This document shows positions 1-8,025 of a stretch of 64,000 nucleotides of DNA, piece by piece. The notes below the pieces were generated by a model that saw nothing but the letters and a program-made list of their open reading frames with translations, was not told where the DNA came from and did not search any database. Source of the stretch: Pontixanthobacter rizhaonensis (GTDB taxonomy: Bacteria > Pseudomonadota > Alphaproteobacteria > Sphingomonadales > Sphingomonadaceae); NCBI RefSeq assembly GCF_012972675.1, contig NZ_JABCRE010000002.1:1-64000 (forward strand), in the 5' to 3' direction. The translations under genes were made by a program, and so were the position numbers. The number at the start of each line of letters is the position of its first letter. Position 1 is the first letter of the stretch.

Positions 1-337
1 GCTTCAATCAACGCTCCCCACAAGCGAAGCAAGCGTGCCTCAAAGCTCTGTCCCACGGTCACATCATCGAAAACCCAGCAGGGCTCACCACCTTTTCAAT
101 CACTTATCGAGACCGAGCCGCGAGTGTCGAACGCGCAGGTAGCAAATAGGTATCGTAGCCTTTTGATTCGGAAAGGTAGCACCTTTCTTGCGCCGGGATT
201 ATCTCGATATATCCCGGAATATCTGTAGACAGCCGGGATATTTTTGCGGTTTTTGGTCAAGCCTTGCGATGGCGTTCATTCCGCCGGTGCATTCAGCCTA
301 CGTAATTGCATGCTTTCGGTTCATCCGGACATTGCGA
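1..337. other. Left-edge region, no recognisable gene
   Basis: I find no convincing gene here. On the minus strand an open frame of about 98 bases runs off the left edge and would include WVFDDVTVGQSFEARLLRLW; it has no ATG and matches no family I recognise, so it could be the middle of a degraded gene or chance. A perfect hairpin with 7-bp arms (GAAAGGT/ACCTTTC, 3-base loop) lies at 171-187. A second hairpin followed by a T run is listed separately. Confidence 0.4.
209..245 (+). terminator. Hairpin with T run, terminator-like
   Basis: The arms ATATCCCGG (209-217) and CCGGGATAT (233-241) are perfectly complementary around a 15-base loop and are followed by four T. In this orientation it would end transcription entering from the left edge. 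It also lies past the 3' end of the cydA-cydB-DUF2474 operon, but read from that side the T run is missing, so it would be a poor intrinsic terminator for that operon. Confidence 0.4.
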
Positions 338-466
338 TCACTCTGTAAGCCATGTTCGGATGACCCAAGCCACTGCGCCAAGCACCGTCACGCTCATCCC
401 CCAAATTGCCGCCATCCATAAGAGGCGTTTCCAGAGCGGAGAGGTCGGTTCGTCAGGCACCGGCAT
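338..466 (-). CDS. Small DUF2474-type membrane subunit of cytochrome bd oxidase
   Basis: A 42-residue protein, probably an accessory single-pass subunit of the cytochrome bd (CIO-type) quinol oxidase, equivalent in place to CydX/CydS of other bd oxidases. The sequence shows a basic, tryptophan-rich start (PLWKRLLWMAAIW) followed by one hydrophobic helix at about residues 17-37, which is the pattern of DUF2474 proteins. Its ATG shares one base with the cydB stop codon (TGATG), so it is translationally coupled to cydB and ends the operon. Proteins of this size are easily missed by gene callers. The assignment rests on the pattern and the context; a role in stabilising the haem pocket is known for CydX and only inferred here. 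Confidence 0.82.
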   Translation of the reverse strand: MPVPDEPTSPLWKRLLWMAAIWGMSVTVLGAVAWVIRTWLTE

Positions 467-1461
467 CAATGGTACCCCTCATCACCTACCTTACCGCGAA
501 ACACCCAGTAGGCCCACGCCGTGTAAGCCAAGATAAGCGGCAGGGTGATGGCTACGCCTATTAGCATAAATATCTGGCTCTTCTCCGGCGCGGCAGCATC
601 CCAGATGGTTACGCCGGGAGGGACAACATAAGGCCACATCGTTACGCCCAACCCAGCCATACCAAAGAAGAACAGCGCCAATGACAGCCAAAATGGCTTG
701 CTGTGGCGCTCAGCCTTGAGCGAACGGATCAAAGCGACTGCAACGATTGCTGTCAGGATCGGGACGGGGGCTGCGAAGTATATCTCAGGTGCCGTCATCC
801 ATCTTTCGGCATATTCCGCGTTGAGCACCAGATTATACAGGCTGACGGCACCCATCAGCAGGATCGTCGCCAGAGCCGATATCTTGCCCAACTGCCTAGC
901 TTTCGCCTGTCCCGTTCCGTCTAGCTTCCAGACCAACCACGTTGCCCCAAGAAGTGCGTAGCCAGCTACCGTGCCTAAGCCGGTGAGCAGAGTGTACGGC
1001 GTCAGCCAATCGAACCAGCTGCCCGCATAGGCGCGGTCAACCACTTCGATACCTTGGAGCAGCGCCCCCAAGGTCATGCCTTGTGCCATTGCGGCGACCA
1101 AAGAGCCGCCGGTAAATGCCGCATCCCAGAACCGGCGATGGTTTGGATCGCGCCATCTATATTCGAACGCAACGCCGCGAAATACCAGGCCAAGAAGCAT
1201 GGCAATTATCAGAGGGTAGGTGGCAGGTAGAATTACCGCATATGCTAACGGGAAAGCCGCCATCAGCCCGCCGCCGCCAAGGACAAGCCAAGTTTCGTTT
1301 CCATCCCAAACAGGGGCAATGGAATTCATCGCTCGATCTCGTTCCGAACCAACCTGAAAAGCCGGAAACAATATTCCAATGCCAAGATCAAAACCGTCCA
1401 TAACCACATAGGCAAAAACAGCGAAGGCGATAATAAAGGCCCAGATGACTGTGAGGTCCAT
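466..1461 (-). CDS. cydB: Cytochrome bd (CIO-type) quinol oxidase subunit II
   Basis: Integral membrane subunit II of a cytochrome bd-type terminal oxidase, which with CydA reduces oxygen to water using quinol at the inner membrane. The 331-residue protein has the family's opening (VMDGFDLGIGILFP near residues 20-35), the segment PVWDGNETWLVLGGGGL at about residues 50-66 and eight or so hydrophobic segments; its length is short-end typical for CioB/CydB. It starts one base inside the cydA stop codon and its own stop overlaps the start of the DUF2474 gene, so the three genes form a tightly coupled operon. No key residue appears missing. Confidence 0.95.
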   Translation of the reverse strand: MDLTVIWAFIIAFAVFAYVVMDGFDLGIGILFPAFQVGSERDRAMNSIAPVWDGNETWLVLGGGGLMAAFPLAYAVILPATYPLIIAMLLGLVFRGVAFEYRWRDPNHRRFWDAAFTGGSLVAAMAQGMTLGALLQGIEVVDRAYAGSWFDWLTPYTLLTGLGTVAGYALLGATWLVWKLDGTGQAKARQLGKISALATILLMGAVSLYNLVLNAEYAERWMTAPEIYFAAPVPILTAIVAVALIRSLKAERHSKPFWLSLALFFFGMAGLGVTMWPYVVPPGVTIWDAAAPEKSQIFMLIGVAITLPLILAYTAWAYWVFRGKVGDEGYH

Positions 1462-2903
1462 TACACATCCTCCTTATCGGTCGGAAGCGCTTCCGCGCGC
1501 CCGAGATTTTGTGTCGGGCCGGGGGTGATACCTGCGGTCCTGATCGGACCGGTGTCACCGTGTTGTGCGCCCGGTTCGCCTGTTTGCGGCGACTTGCCCA
1601 TAAGGCGCAAGATATACAGTATTCCGGCGCCAAAGACGGCGAAGTAGACAAGAACAAAGGCGAGCAGTGATGCTCCGACTGCGGGGGCATCAAGAGGGCT
1701 GGCAGCGTCCGCCGTTCGCAAGAGGCCATAAATCACATAGGGCTGTCTTCCGGCCTCTGTTGTGATCCAACCGGCGATCACGGCAACAAAGCCTGAGGGG
1801 GCCATGACGAGCGCAGCGCGGTGCAACCCCGGCCATTCATACAACCGCTTGCGGAACCGTGCGAGCAAGCTCCAAAGTCCGACGCCAAGCATTGCAAACC
1901 CGATCCCGACCATAATTCGGAAAGACCAGAACACGATGCCGACGGGCGGTTCTTCATCATCCGGAATTGTGTCCAACCCTGCCAGTGGCGCGTTCGGATC
2001 ATGCTTCAAAATCAGCGACGATGCTTTGGGAATTTCGATAGCATAATCGACCCGCTTTTCCTCACTATTGGGAATGCCAAACAAGATTAGCGGAGCGCCA
2101 TTCGGATGGCTGTCATAATGCCCTTCCATCGCCATCACTTTTTGTGGCTGATGTTCGAGAGTGTTGAGGCCGTGCATGTCTCCGGCAAAAATTTGCAGGG
2201 GAGCAACGATAACCGCCATCCACATCGCCATAGAGAACATCTTGCGTGCATGGGCGTTGCTGCGATCTTTCAGTAGGTGCCATGCGCCAACGCCGCCAAC
2301 GACGAATGCGGTGGTGAGATAGGTCGCCATGAGAGTGTGTACGAGCCGGTATGGGAAGCTTGGATTGAAGACGATGTCGAACCAGCTATCGCCCGGCAGG
2401 AATTGGCCGTTCGCACCCATCACATGGCCCACCGGCGTTTGCATCCAGCTGTTTACCGACAAGATCCAGAAGGCAGAGATAAAAGTGCCCAAGGCCACCA
2501 TGCAGGTTGCGGCAAAATGCAGCTTTTTGCCAACCTTGTTCATGCCGAACAGCATTACGCCTAGAAAGCCTGCTTCCAAGAAGAAGGCTGTTAGCACTTC
2601 ATATGCCATCAGCGGCCCGATGACCGGACCAGCCTTGTCCGAAAAGACAGACCAATTCGTGCCGAACTGATAGCTCATCACAATGCCCGAAACGACGCCC
2701 ATTGCGAATGCAACAGCGAATATCTTGATCCAATATTTGAACAGATCGAGATAGAGTTGTTTGCCCGTTTTCAGCCATAGGCCTTCAAGGACCATCAGAT
2801 AGCTTGCGAGCCCGATCGAAAACGACGGGAAGATGAAATGGAAGCTGACCGTAAAGGCAAACTGGATACGAGCGAGCAGCAAGGCGTCGAACTGTTCAAA
2901 CAT
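1461..2903 (-). CDS. cydA: Cytochrome bd (CIO-type) quinol oxidase subunit I
   Basis: Haem-bearing, quinol-oxidising subunit I of a bd-type terminal oxidase. At 480 residues with a short periplasmic Q-loop it belongs to the cyanide-insensitive (CioA) side of the family rather than the long-loop E. coli CydA type. Visible marks are the N-terminal haem-ligand His in VSFHFIFPSFSIGL (His22), the quinol-region start QKVMAMEGHY, and the family signature GWITTEAGRQPYVIYGLLRT near residue 385. A purine-rich AAAGAGAA stands before the ATG. Such oxidases support growth at low oxygen or when cytochrome c oxidase is inhibited. First gene of the cydA-cydB-DUF2474 operon. Confidence 0.95.
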   Translation of the reverse strand: MFEQFDALLLARIQFAFTVSFHFIFPSFSIGLASYLMVLEGLWLKTGKQLYLDLFKYWIKIFAVAFAMGVVSGIVMSYQFGTNWSVFSDKAGPVIGPLMAYEVLTAFFLEAGFLGVMLFGMNKVGKKLHFAATCMVALGTFISAFWILSVNSWMQTPVGHVMGANGQFLPGDSWFDIVFNPSFPYRLVHTLMATYLTTAFVVGGVGAWHLLKDRSNAHARKMFSMAMWMAVIVAPLQIFAGDMHGLNTLEHQPQKVMAMEGHYDSHPNGAPLILFGIPNSEEKRVDYAIEIPKASSLILKHDPNAPLAGLDTIPDDEEPPVGIVFWSFRIMVGIGFAMLGVGLWSLLARFRKRLYEWPGLHRAALVMAPSGFVAVIAGWITTEAGRQPYVIYGLLRTADAASPLDAPAVGASLLAFVLVYFAVFGAGILYILRLMGKSPQTGEPGAQHGDTGPIRTAGITPGPTQNLGRAEALPTDKEDV

Positions 2904-3010
2904 AATTCTCTTTAACTCTGAAATTTCAGGCTTGCGATGGTGTTTATCGCAACAGTTGGCAGATCACATGCAACCTGCAAAATGATGCCGAGAACCGCCA
3001 TCCATTTAAT

Positions 3011-3258
3011 TCAATCAACCCGCGTTGTGCGCAGGTACGGGCGTAAGGTAGTCCAACCTTGCGGGAATAGCGGCTTGGCTTCCTCATCCGAAATTGACGG
3101 CGGGATGATGACGTCGGAACCGGAGCGCCAATCTGCCGGTGTCGCGATCTGCCTGGCATCGTGCAAACACGCAAAGATGCGAAACTTGTTTTCTATCGCA
3201 TCGATAAAGAGAGCCTGTCTAGCGTAGCCGCGCTGATCGAGACCCTTGCTAGCAAACA
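3011..3258 (-). pseudogene. Remnant of a 1-Cys peroxiredoxin (C-terminal part)
   Basis: Read on the minus strand, one open frame ends at a TGA at 3011-3013 and encodes ATPADWRSGSDVIIPPSISD, then DEEAKPLFPQGWTTLRPYLR close to its C-terminus. This is the conserved tail of 1-Cys peroxiredoxins (Prx6/AhpC-TSA type). The frame holds no ATG or GTG, and the catalytic PVCTTE-type motif is nowhere upstream, so the N-terminal two thirds are lost. Resemblance to peroxiredoxin fades above about 3200; the next segment is not clearly peroxiredoxin and may include a frameshift. It lies upstream of cydA in the same direction. I read it as a decayed gene, not a coding one. Confidence 0.75.
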
Positions 3259-3461
3259 GCCAATTTCTTCACCGGCCTCACGCCAGTCTGTTCGCGGTGT
3301 GGCCAACTTTGCGCGAATGTCTTAGCGCCGTAATTCTGGTATTACCAAATGGCCCGTCCGTGTACTTTTGCTCACCTGCTCTCCTGAAAAAGTAGAGTGG
3401 GATAATACGCCATTGCCGGATCATTCTCGATATCGCTTGCCAATGCATAAGACTTGCAGAT

Positions 3462-3475
3462 AGGTAGCGCTACCA
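3462..3475. promoter_or_regulatory. LacI-type operator before the sugar porter operon
   Basis: AGGTAGCGCTACCA differs by one base from the palindrome TGGTAGCGCTACCA found at 12260 and 19403. It lies 45 bases before the start codon of the sugar transporter, a position fit for repression. Probable target of the LacI regulator encoded at 19525. Confidence 0.8.
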
Positions 3476-3519
3476 TAAGGGTTGCGTACGACCATTCTCG
3501 GCGCATTAGGGAGGGCAAG

Positions 3520-4920
3520 ATGGACCAACAACAAAGTGCAAACATGGCGCTGATCACCGCGATCGTCGCGGTAGCCACGCTGGGCGGGTTTCTGTTCGGA
3601 TTTGATAGCGGGGTGATCAATGGCACCGTTGATGGTCTTCGCATCGCTTTCGATTCGGATGATGTCGGAACCGGCTTTAACGTGGCCTCAATGTTGCTTG
3701 GCTGTGCCGTCGGTGCGTTTGTAGCAGGGCGTTTGGCGGACATACTCGGCCGGAAGCGCACCCTATTATTGGCGGCTTTGTTCTTTATTGTCAGCGCCTA
3801 TGGTTCTGGCATTGCCGGTTCATCCGCCGAATTTGTCGTTTACCGGATTATTGGCGGTTTGGCAGTCGGTGCGGCCAGTGTTTTGGCCCCTGTGTACATC
3901 AGCGAAGTAACGCCCGCCCATTTGCGCGGACGTTTGTCGAGCTTGCAACAGATCATGATTATTATCGGTCTGACCGCTGCGTTCCTTTCCAATTATCTTC
4001 TTGCAGAGTTTGCTGGCGCATCCACCAATGCACTGTGGATGGGGTTTGAAGCATGGCGCTGGATGTTCTGGATGGAACTCATCCCTGCTACGATTTTCCT
4101 GATCGCTTTGTTTTTTATTCCGGAAAGCCCGCGCTTCCTGGTCGCGAAAGAACGTAACGCGGATGCAGAGAATGTTCTGGGTCGTTTGTTTGGCAGCGGA
4201 TTTGCCGAGCGCAAAGTTGCCGAAATCAAAACATCTATTGCGGCGGATCATGCGCCGCGCCTGTCGGATTTGCTTGACCGTCACAGTGGGAAAATCCGCC
4301 CAATTGTATGGACGGGCATCGGGCTGGCGGTGTTCCAGCAATTGGTCGGCATTAACGTGGTTTTCTATTACGGGGCTGTGCTTTGGCAGGCTGTCGGATT
4401 TAGTGAGAGCGACGCGCTTAAAATAAATATTCTGAGCGGTTCAATCTCCATCGCGGCATGTTTGGCGGCAATTGCTTTGATTGACCGGATCGGCCGCAAG
4501 CCGCTGTTGCTGGTGGGGTCGATCGGCATGGCCATCACTTTGGCGGCGATGGCATTTGCTTTCCAAAGCGGATCAATCGTTGATGGCTCGTTGGTTCTTT
4601 CGGACAGTGCCGGTGTGATCGCGTTGGTAGCCGCGAATGCTTATGTGGCATTCTTTAATTTCAGCTGGGGGCCGGTAATGTGGGTCATGCTGGGTGAAAT
4701 GTTCCCCAACCAGATCCGCGGTTCGGGTCTTGCGGTCAGCGGGTTCGCGCAATGGACAGCGAATTTCGGGATCACCATGACCTTCCCGATTATGCTCGCA
4801 TCGATTGGGCTGACCGGCGCATATGGTTTCTATGCAATCAGCGCTGCAATCTCTGTCTTGTTCGTTTGGAAGATCGTTCACGAGACCAAGGGGCTTGAGC
4901 TTGAGGATATGAAAGGATGA
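3520..4920 (+). CDS. MFS sugar porter, probable D-xylose:H+ symporter
   Basis: Twelve-helix inner-membrane sugar transporter of the sugar porter family, 466 residues from the chosen start. Family marks are GFDSGVINGT in helix 1, GRLADILGRKRTLLLAA after helix 2, PESPRFLVAKER before the central loop, QQLVGINVVFYYG in helix 7 and GRKPLLLVG. An earlier ATG at 3454 would include the operator in the coding region; the ATG at 3520 has a good Shine-Dalgarno (GGAGGG) and gives the usual N-terminus. The operator at 3462 and the xylan context suggest xylose as substrate, as in XylE homologues; glucose or arabinose cannot be excluded. First gene of an operon with two halogenase-family genes. Confidence 0.9.
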   Translation: MDQQQSANMALITAIVAVATLGGFLFGFDSGVINGTVDGLRIAFDSDDVGTGFNVASMLLGCAVGAFVAGRLADILGRKRTLLLAALFFIVSAYGSGIAGSSAEFVVYRIIGGLAVGAASVLAPVYISEVTPAHLRGRLSSLQQIMIIIGLTAAFLSNYLLAEFAGASTNALWMGFEAWRWMFWMELIPATIFLIALFFIPESPRFLVAKERNADAENVLGRLFGSGFAERKVAEIKTSIAADHAPRLSDLLDRHSGKIRPIVWTGIGLAVFQQLVGINVVFYYGAVLWQAVGFSESDALKINILSGSISIAACLAAIALIDRIGRKPLLLVGSIGMAITLAAMAFAFQSGSIVDGSLVLSDSAGVIALVAANAYVAFFNFSWGPVMWVMLGEMFPNQIRGSGLAVSGFAQWTANFGITMTFPIMLASIGLTGAYGFYAISAAISVLFVWKIVHETKGLELEDMKG

Positions 4921-4977
4921 TCCCAAAAGGCATTCTGCCATGGCACCTTTCGCTCAATTGCGGGTAGACTGCGGGCG

Positions 4978-6501
4978 ATGAGTATCGGTCAGCCCAAGCC
5001 CTTGCGTGTGGTCGTCCTTGGCGGCGGCACGGCTGGCTGGATGACGGCGGCGGGTGTGGCGAAACTGCTACCGGGCTTGGCTGATGTCCATCTGATCGAG
5101 AGCAAAGATATCGGTATCGTCGGTGTGGGTGAGGCGACGCTTCCCCACATTCGCGGCTTTGTGGAGCGGCTGGGTATAGACGAAGCGGCTTTCATGAAGG
5201 CCACCCATGCGACGTATAAACTCGGCATTGATTTTCGCGATTTTGGCAGCATCGGAACCTCCTATATTCACCCGTTCGGCAGTTTTGGCGAAGAGGTAAA
5301 CGGGGTTGGCTTCCATCACTATTGGTTGGAGCTGCAGCGGCAGGGAATGGCCGGTCCGATCGGAGATTATTCGCTGGCTGTGCAGGCCGCGCAGGCAAAT
5401 CGCTTTGTCCCGCCGGTACAAGATACCAGCCTCGCATCCTCATACGGATATGCCTACCAATTCGATGCCACGTTGTTCGGGCCATTTATGCGCGAATTCG
5501 GGGTGACCAATGGTGTCCGCCGCACCGAAGGGCGCGTCACCGGGGTAGAACGGGATGCGGAGACGGGCGATGTGTCTGCACTGACACTGGAATCGGGGGA
5601 GCGGATTGAAGGCGATCTATTCGTCGATTGTTCCGGCTTCCGGTCACTATTGCTTGGCGATACGCTGGATGAAGAGTGGGAGGATTGGACTCACTGGCTG
5701 CCCTGCGACCGTGCCGCAGCGATGCCATGTGCGCACACATCTGATGAGATTGCGCCGTATACTACGGCGACTGCAATGCCCGCCGGCTGGCGCTGGCGCA
5801 TTCCGTTGCAACACCGGATTGGCAATGGCTACGTCTTTGCCAGCAGTTTTATTTCGGAAGACGAGGCGTGTGACGCAATTGCGAAAGCGGCTGAGGGAAC
5901 CCAGCTGGCTGATCCGCGCGTTCTGCGCTTCCGGCCGGGCAGACGCAAAAAAAGTTGGAGCCACAATGTTATCGGCGTTGGCTTAGCCAGCGGATTTCTG
6001 GAGCCGCTTGAATCGACCTCCATCTATCTTGCGCAAATGGCGATTACCTATCTGATCGAACTGTTCCCAGATGGACCGCAGATTGACCCGCGCGATCGCG
6101 ATGAGTTCAACCGGCTGGTCGATATGGAATATGACCGCGTCCGCGATTTCCTGATCCTGCATTATAACGCGACAACGCGCGACGATTCTGAATTCTGGAA
6201 CCATGTCAGGACGATGGAGCTGCCGGACAGCCTATCGGGCAAAATGGAATTGTGGCGTGATGCCGGACGGATAGAGAAATATTCCGATGGCCTGTTTTAC
6301 GATGCCAGCTGGATCGCTGTGTATCTTGGGCAGGGCGTTTTACCGCAGCACCATGATCCCCGCGCCGCCTTACCTAAGCCGCAGCAAGTCGCGGGCGCGC
6401 TGTCACAGTTGCAAAAGACCATTGGTGACATTGTCACCGGGATGCCAAGCCATACCGAATATTTGCACCGGCAGACGGCCCGGATGGCTGACCCCTTATG
6501 A
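4978..6501 (+). CDS. Flavin-dependent tryptophan halogenase family protein
   Basis: FAD/FADH2-dependent halogenase of the PrnA type, 507 residues, which would form hypohalous acid from FADH2, oxygen and halide and pass it to a substrate through a lysine. All hallmarks are present: the FAD-binding GGGTAGWM (residues 15-22), GVGEAT (49-54), the catalytic lysine in ATYKLGIDF (Lys81) and the WRWRIP motif (Trp271, Trp273) that keeps the enzyme from acting as a monooxygenase. It follows the sugar porter by 57 bases and overlaps the next gene by four (ATGA). Halogenases of this subgroup occur beside TonB-dependent receptors in many alpha- and gammaproteobacteria, and some halogenate indole in vitro; the natural substrate is unknown. 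A flavin reductase is not encoded nearby. Confidence 0.9.
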   Translation: MSIGQPKPLRVVVLGGGTAGWMTAAGVAKLLPGLADVHLIESKDIGIVGVGEATLPHIRGFVERLGIDEAAFMKATHATYKLGIDFRDFGSIGTSYIHPFGSFGEEVNGVGFHHYWLELQRQGMAGPIGDYSLAVQAAQANRFVPPVQDTSLASSYGYAYQFDATLFGPFMREFGVTNGVRRTEGRVTGVERDAETGDVSALTLESGERIEGDLFVDCSGFRSLLLGDTLDEEWEDWTHWLPCDRAAAMPCAHTSDEIAPYTTATAMPAGWRWRIPLQHRIGNGYVFASSFISEDEACDAIAKAAEGTQLADPRVLRFRPGRRKKSWSHNVIGVGLASGFLEPLESTSIYLAQMAITYLIELFPDGPQIDPRDRDEFNRLVDMEYDRVRDFLILHYNATTRDDSEFWNHVRTMELPDSLSGKMELWRDAGRIEKYSDGLFYDASWIAVYLGQGVLPQHHDPRAALPKPQQVAGALSQLQKTIGDIVTGMPSHTEYLHRQTARMADPL

Positions 6502-7994
6502 GCAATCCCCGCGCGCCTTTGAGACGGATCGTTGTGGCAGGCGACGGGCAGCTTGGCTCGCTGGCCGCATTGGCGATCAAACAGGCGCTGCCTTTTGCCG
6601 AAGTCATCATAATCGGCACGCCGGTTGATAATGGGGCGCTGGCTGATCGTTCGCCCACCGCGCTTCCATTTACCAATCGCTTTCATGACCGGCTGGGATT
6701 GCAGGAAGAGCTGCTATTGCTGCGCGCTGGCGGCTGCCATCGTTTGGTGCTGCGCTATATCGGATGGGGCGGCCACGATGGCTCCGGTGCTGTGCAGCAT
6801 GGTGCGATGCCGTATGGCTTATCGAATGACGCCTCTTTGAAAACGCGCTTTGCGCAGGAATGGGGCGGGGGATCGCGAAGCGGGACCGAGGGGCAATCCG
6901 GCTCCCAATTCGCCGGATCAGTGGCCGAAATATTGGCAGGCCGCGGACAGTTCGCAATTCTGCCCAGCGAAACACCGACACCGCTGAGCGACGTTGATTA
7001 TGCCTTGCGTTGGAACCCTGCTGCCTATCGCGATCTCATTATTGAAAGGGCCGCTGCGGCGGGTGTCCGGCACATCGCGGGAGAAATCTCCGACACAGTG
7101 CCAGACGGGCAGGGCGGGCTATCCGCGCTGACAATTGCAGGCGCAGGTACGATAGAGGCTGATTTCTTTGTCGATTGCACTGGCCCGTCCGCCGCGCTCC
7201 TGTCTCGCACTGCGCCCGTTAAGCGCGACGATTGGCAGGAATATCTACCCATTCGCCAATTGGCATTTGCGCAACCGGTGAAGCCTGTTCTGTCTTTGGA
7301 AGACCGTGTTTCCTTGCCCCAGCATGGCTGGCTGAACGAATTGGCTGGCAGAGACGCATTACAATTGATGCTGGCTTTGCCAGACGGCGTTTCAGATGGG
7401 CAGATTATGGACATGTTGGGCCAGCCGCCTGCCGAGAGCATATCGTTAAACCCCGGCGCGGTTTGCGAACCGTGGACCGGCAATGTTGCGGCGCTTGGCG
7501 ATGCTGCTGCGCAATTTGAGCCGCTGGGCTTCCTCAATCTGGATTTGGCGCATAGGCAATTGGAATTGCTGCTAGAAATGCTGCCCGGCCAAGTGGTCGA
7601 TCCGCGGGAACGCGACGAGTATAATCGCCGCGCTGGCCTGATGGCTGCCGGTGTGCGCGATGTGTTGGGGCTGCATTATGCGGCACCGGCGGCTGCGGAA
7701 CGGTTCGGCCCGCTCAAACAATCAGCGCATTTAAAGCGCGTGTTGGATCAGTCATCCCGCCGCGGCCGTATTCCATTTTCGGAAGAATTGCCGCTCGCCA
7801 ATCAGGAATTGTCAGCATTGCTGGCTGCGCTGGGAATGGGCAGCGGATTGACGCCTCTAGCATTGGCCGAAGGCAACGACGCGGCCGAAAAATCGCGTGC
7901 TGCCTTTGAGGCGAAAGCCCAAGCGGCTTTGTCTGCCGCGCCGCCCTATGGCGAATGGCTCGGTCGATTTTTGCAGAGTAATCAGCCGGGTTAG
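6498..7994 (+). CDS. Degenerate tryptophan-halogenase paralogue, probably not a halogenase
   Basis: 498 residues with the overall layout of the preceding halogenase: a Rossmann-like start, the middle segment ADFFVDCTGPSAALLS and the late segments ALGDAAAQFEPLGFLNLDL and VDPRERDEYNRR. Key residues are altered. The FAD motif GGGTAGWM is replaced by AGDGQLGSL, GVGEAT is absent, the segment carrying the catalytic lysine reads CHRLVLRYIGW with Arg82 at its place, and there is no WxWxIP. The reading frame is intact over its full length and coupled by a four-base overlap to the functional paralogue, which argues for a retained role (partner, scaffold or flavin sensor) rather than decay. I would not call it an active halogenase. 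Confidence 0.8.
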   Translation: MSNPRAPLRRIVVAGDGQLGSLAALAIKQALPFAEVIIIGTPVDNGALADRSPTALPFTNRFHDRLGLQEELLLLRAGGCHRLVLRYIGWGGHDGSGAVQHGAMPYGLSNDASLKTRFAQEWGGGSRSGTEGQSGSQFAGSVAEILAGRGQFAILPSETPTPLSDVDYALRWNPAAYRDLIIERAAAAGVRHIAGEISDTVPDGQGGLSALTIAGAGTIEADFFVDCTGPSAALLSRTAPVKRDDWQEYLPIRQLAFAQPVKPVLSLEDRVSLPQHGWLNELAGRDALQLMLALPDGVSDGQIMDMLGQPPAESISLNPGAVCEPWTGNVAALGDAAAQFEPLGFLNLDLAHRQLELLLEMLPGQVVDPRERDEYNRRAGLMAAGVRDVLGLHYAAPAAAERFGPLKQSAHLKRVLDQSSRRGRIPFSEELPLANQELSALLAALGMGSGLTPLALAEGNDAAEKSRAAFEAKAQAALSAAPPYGEWLGRFLQSNQPG

Positions 7995-8025
7995 TGCCCC
8001 GTCAATAGGGCGCTTCGTGCCCCAC

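Noticed and set aside
2944-3174. 76-codon open frame with ATG on the minus strand upstream of cydA
   Set aside because: It is the wrong frame of the peroxiredoxin remnant; the recognisable peroxiredoxin residues are in the neighbouring frame without a start codon.
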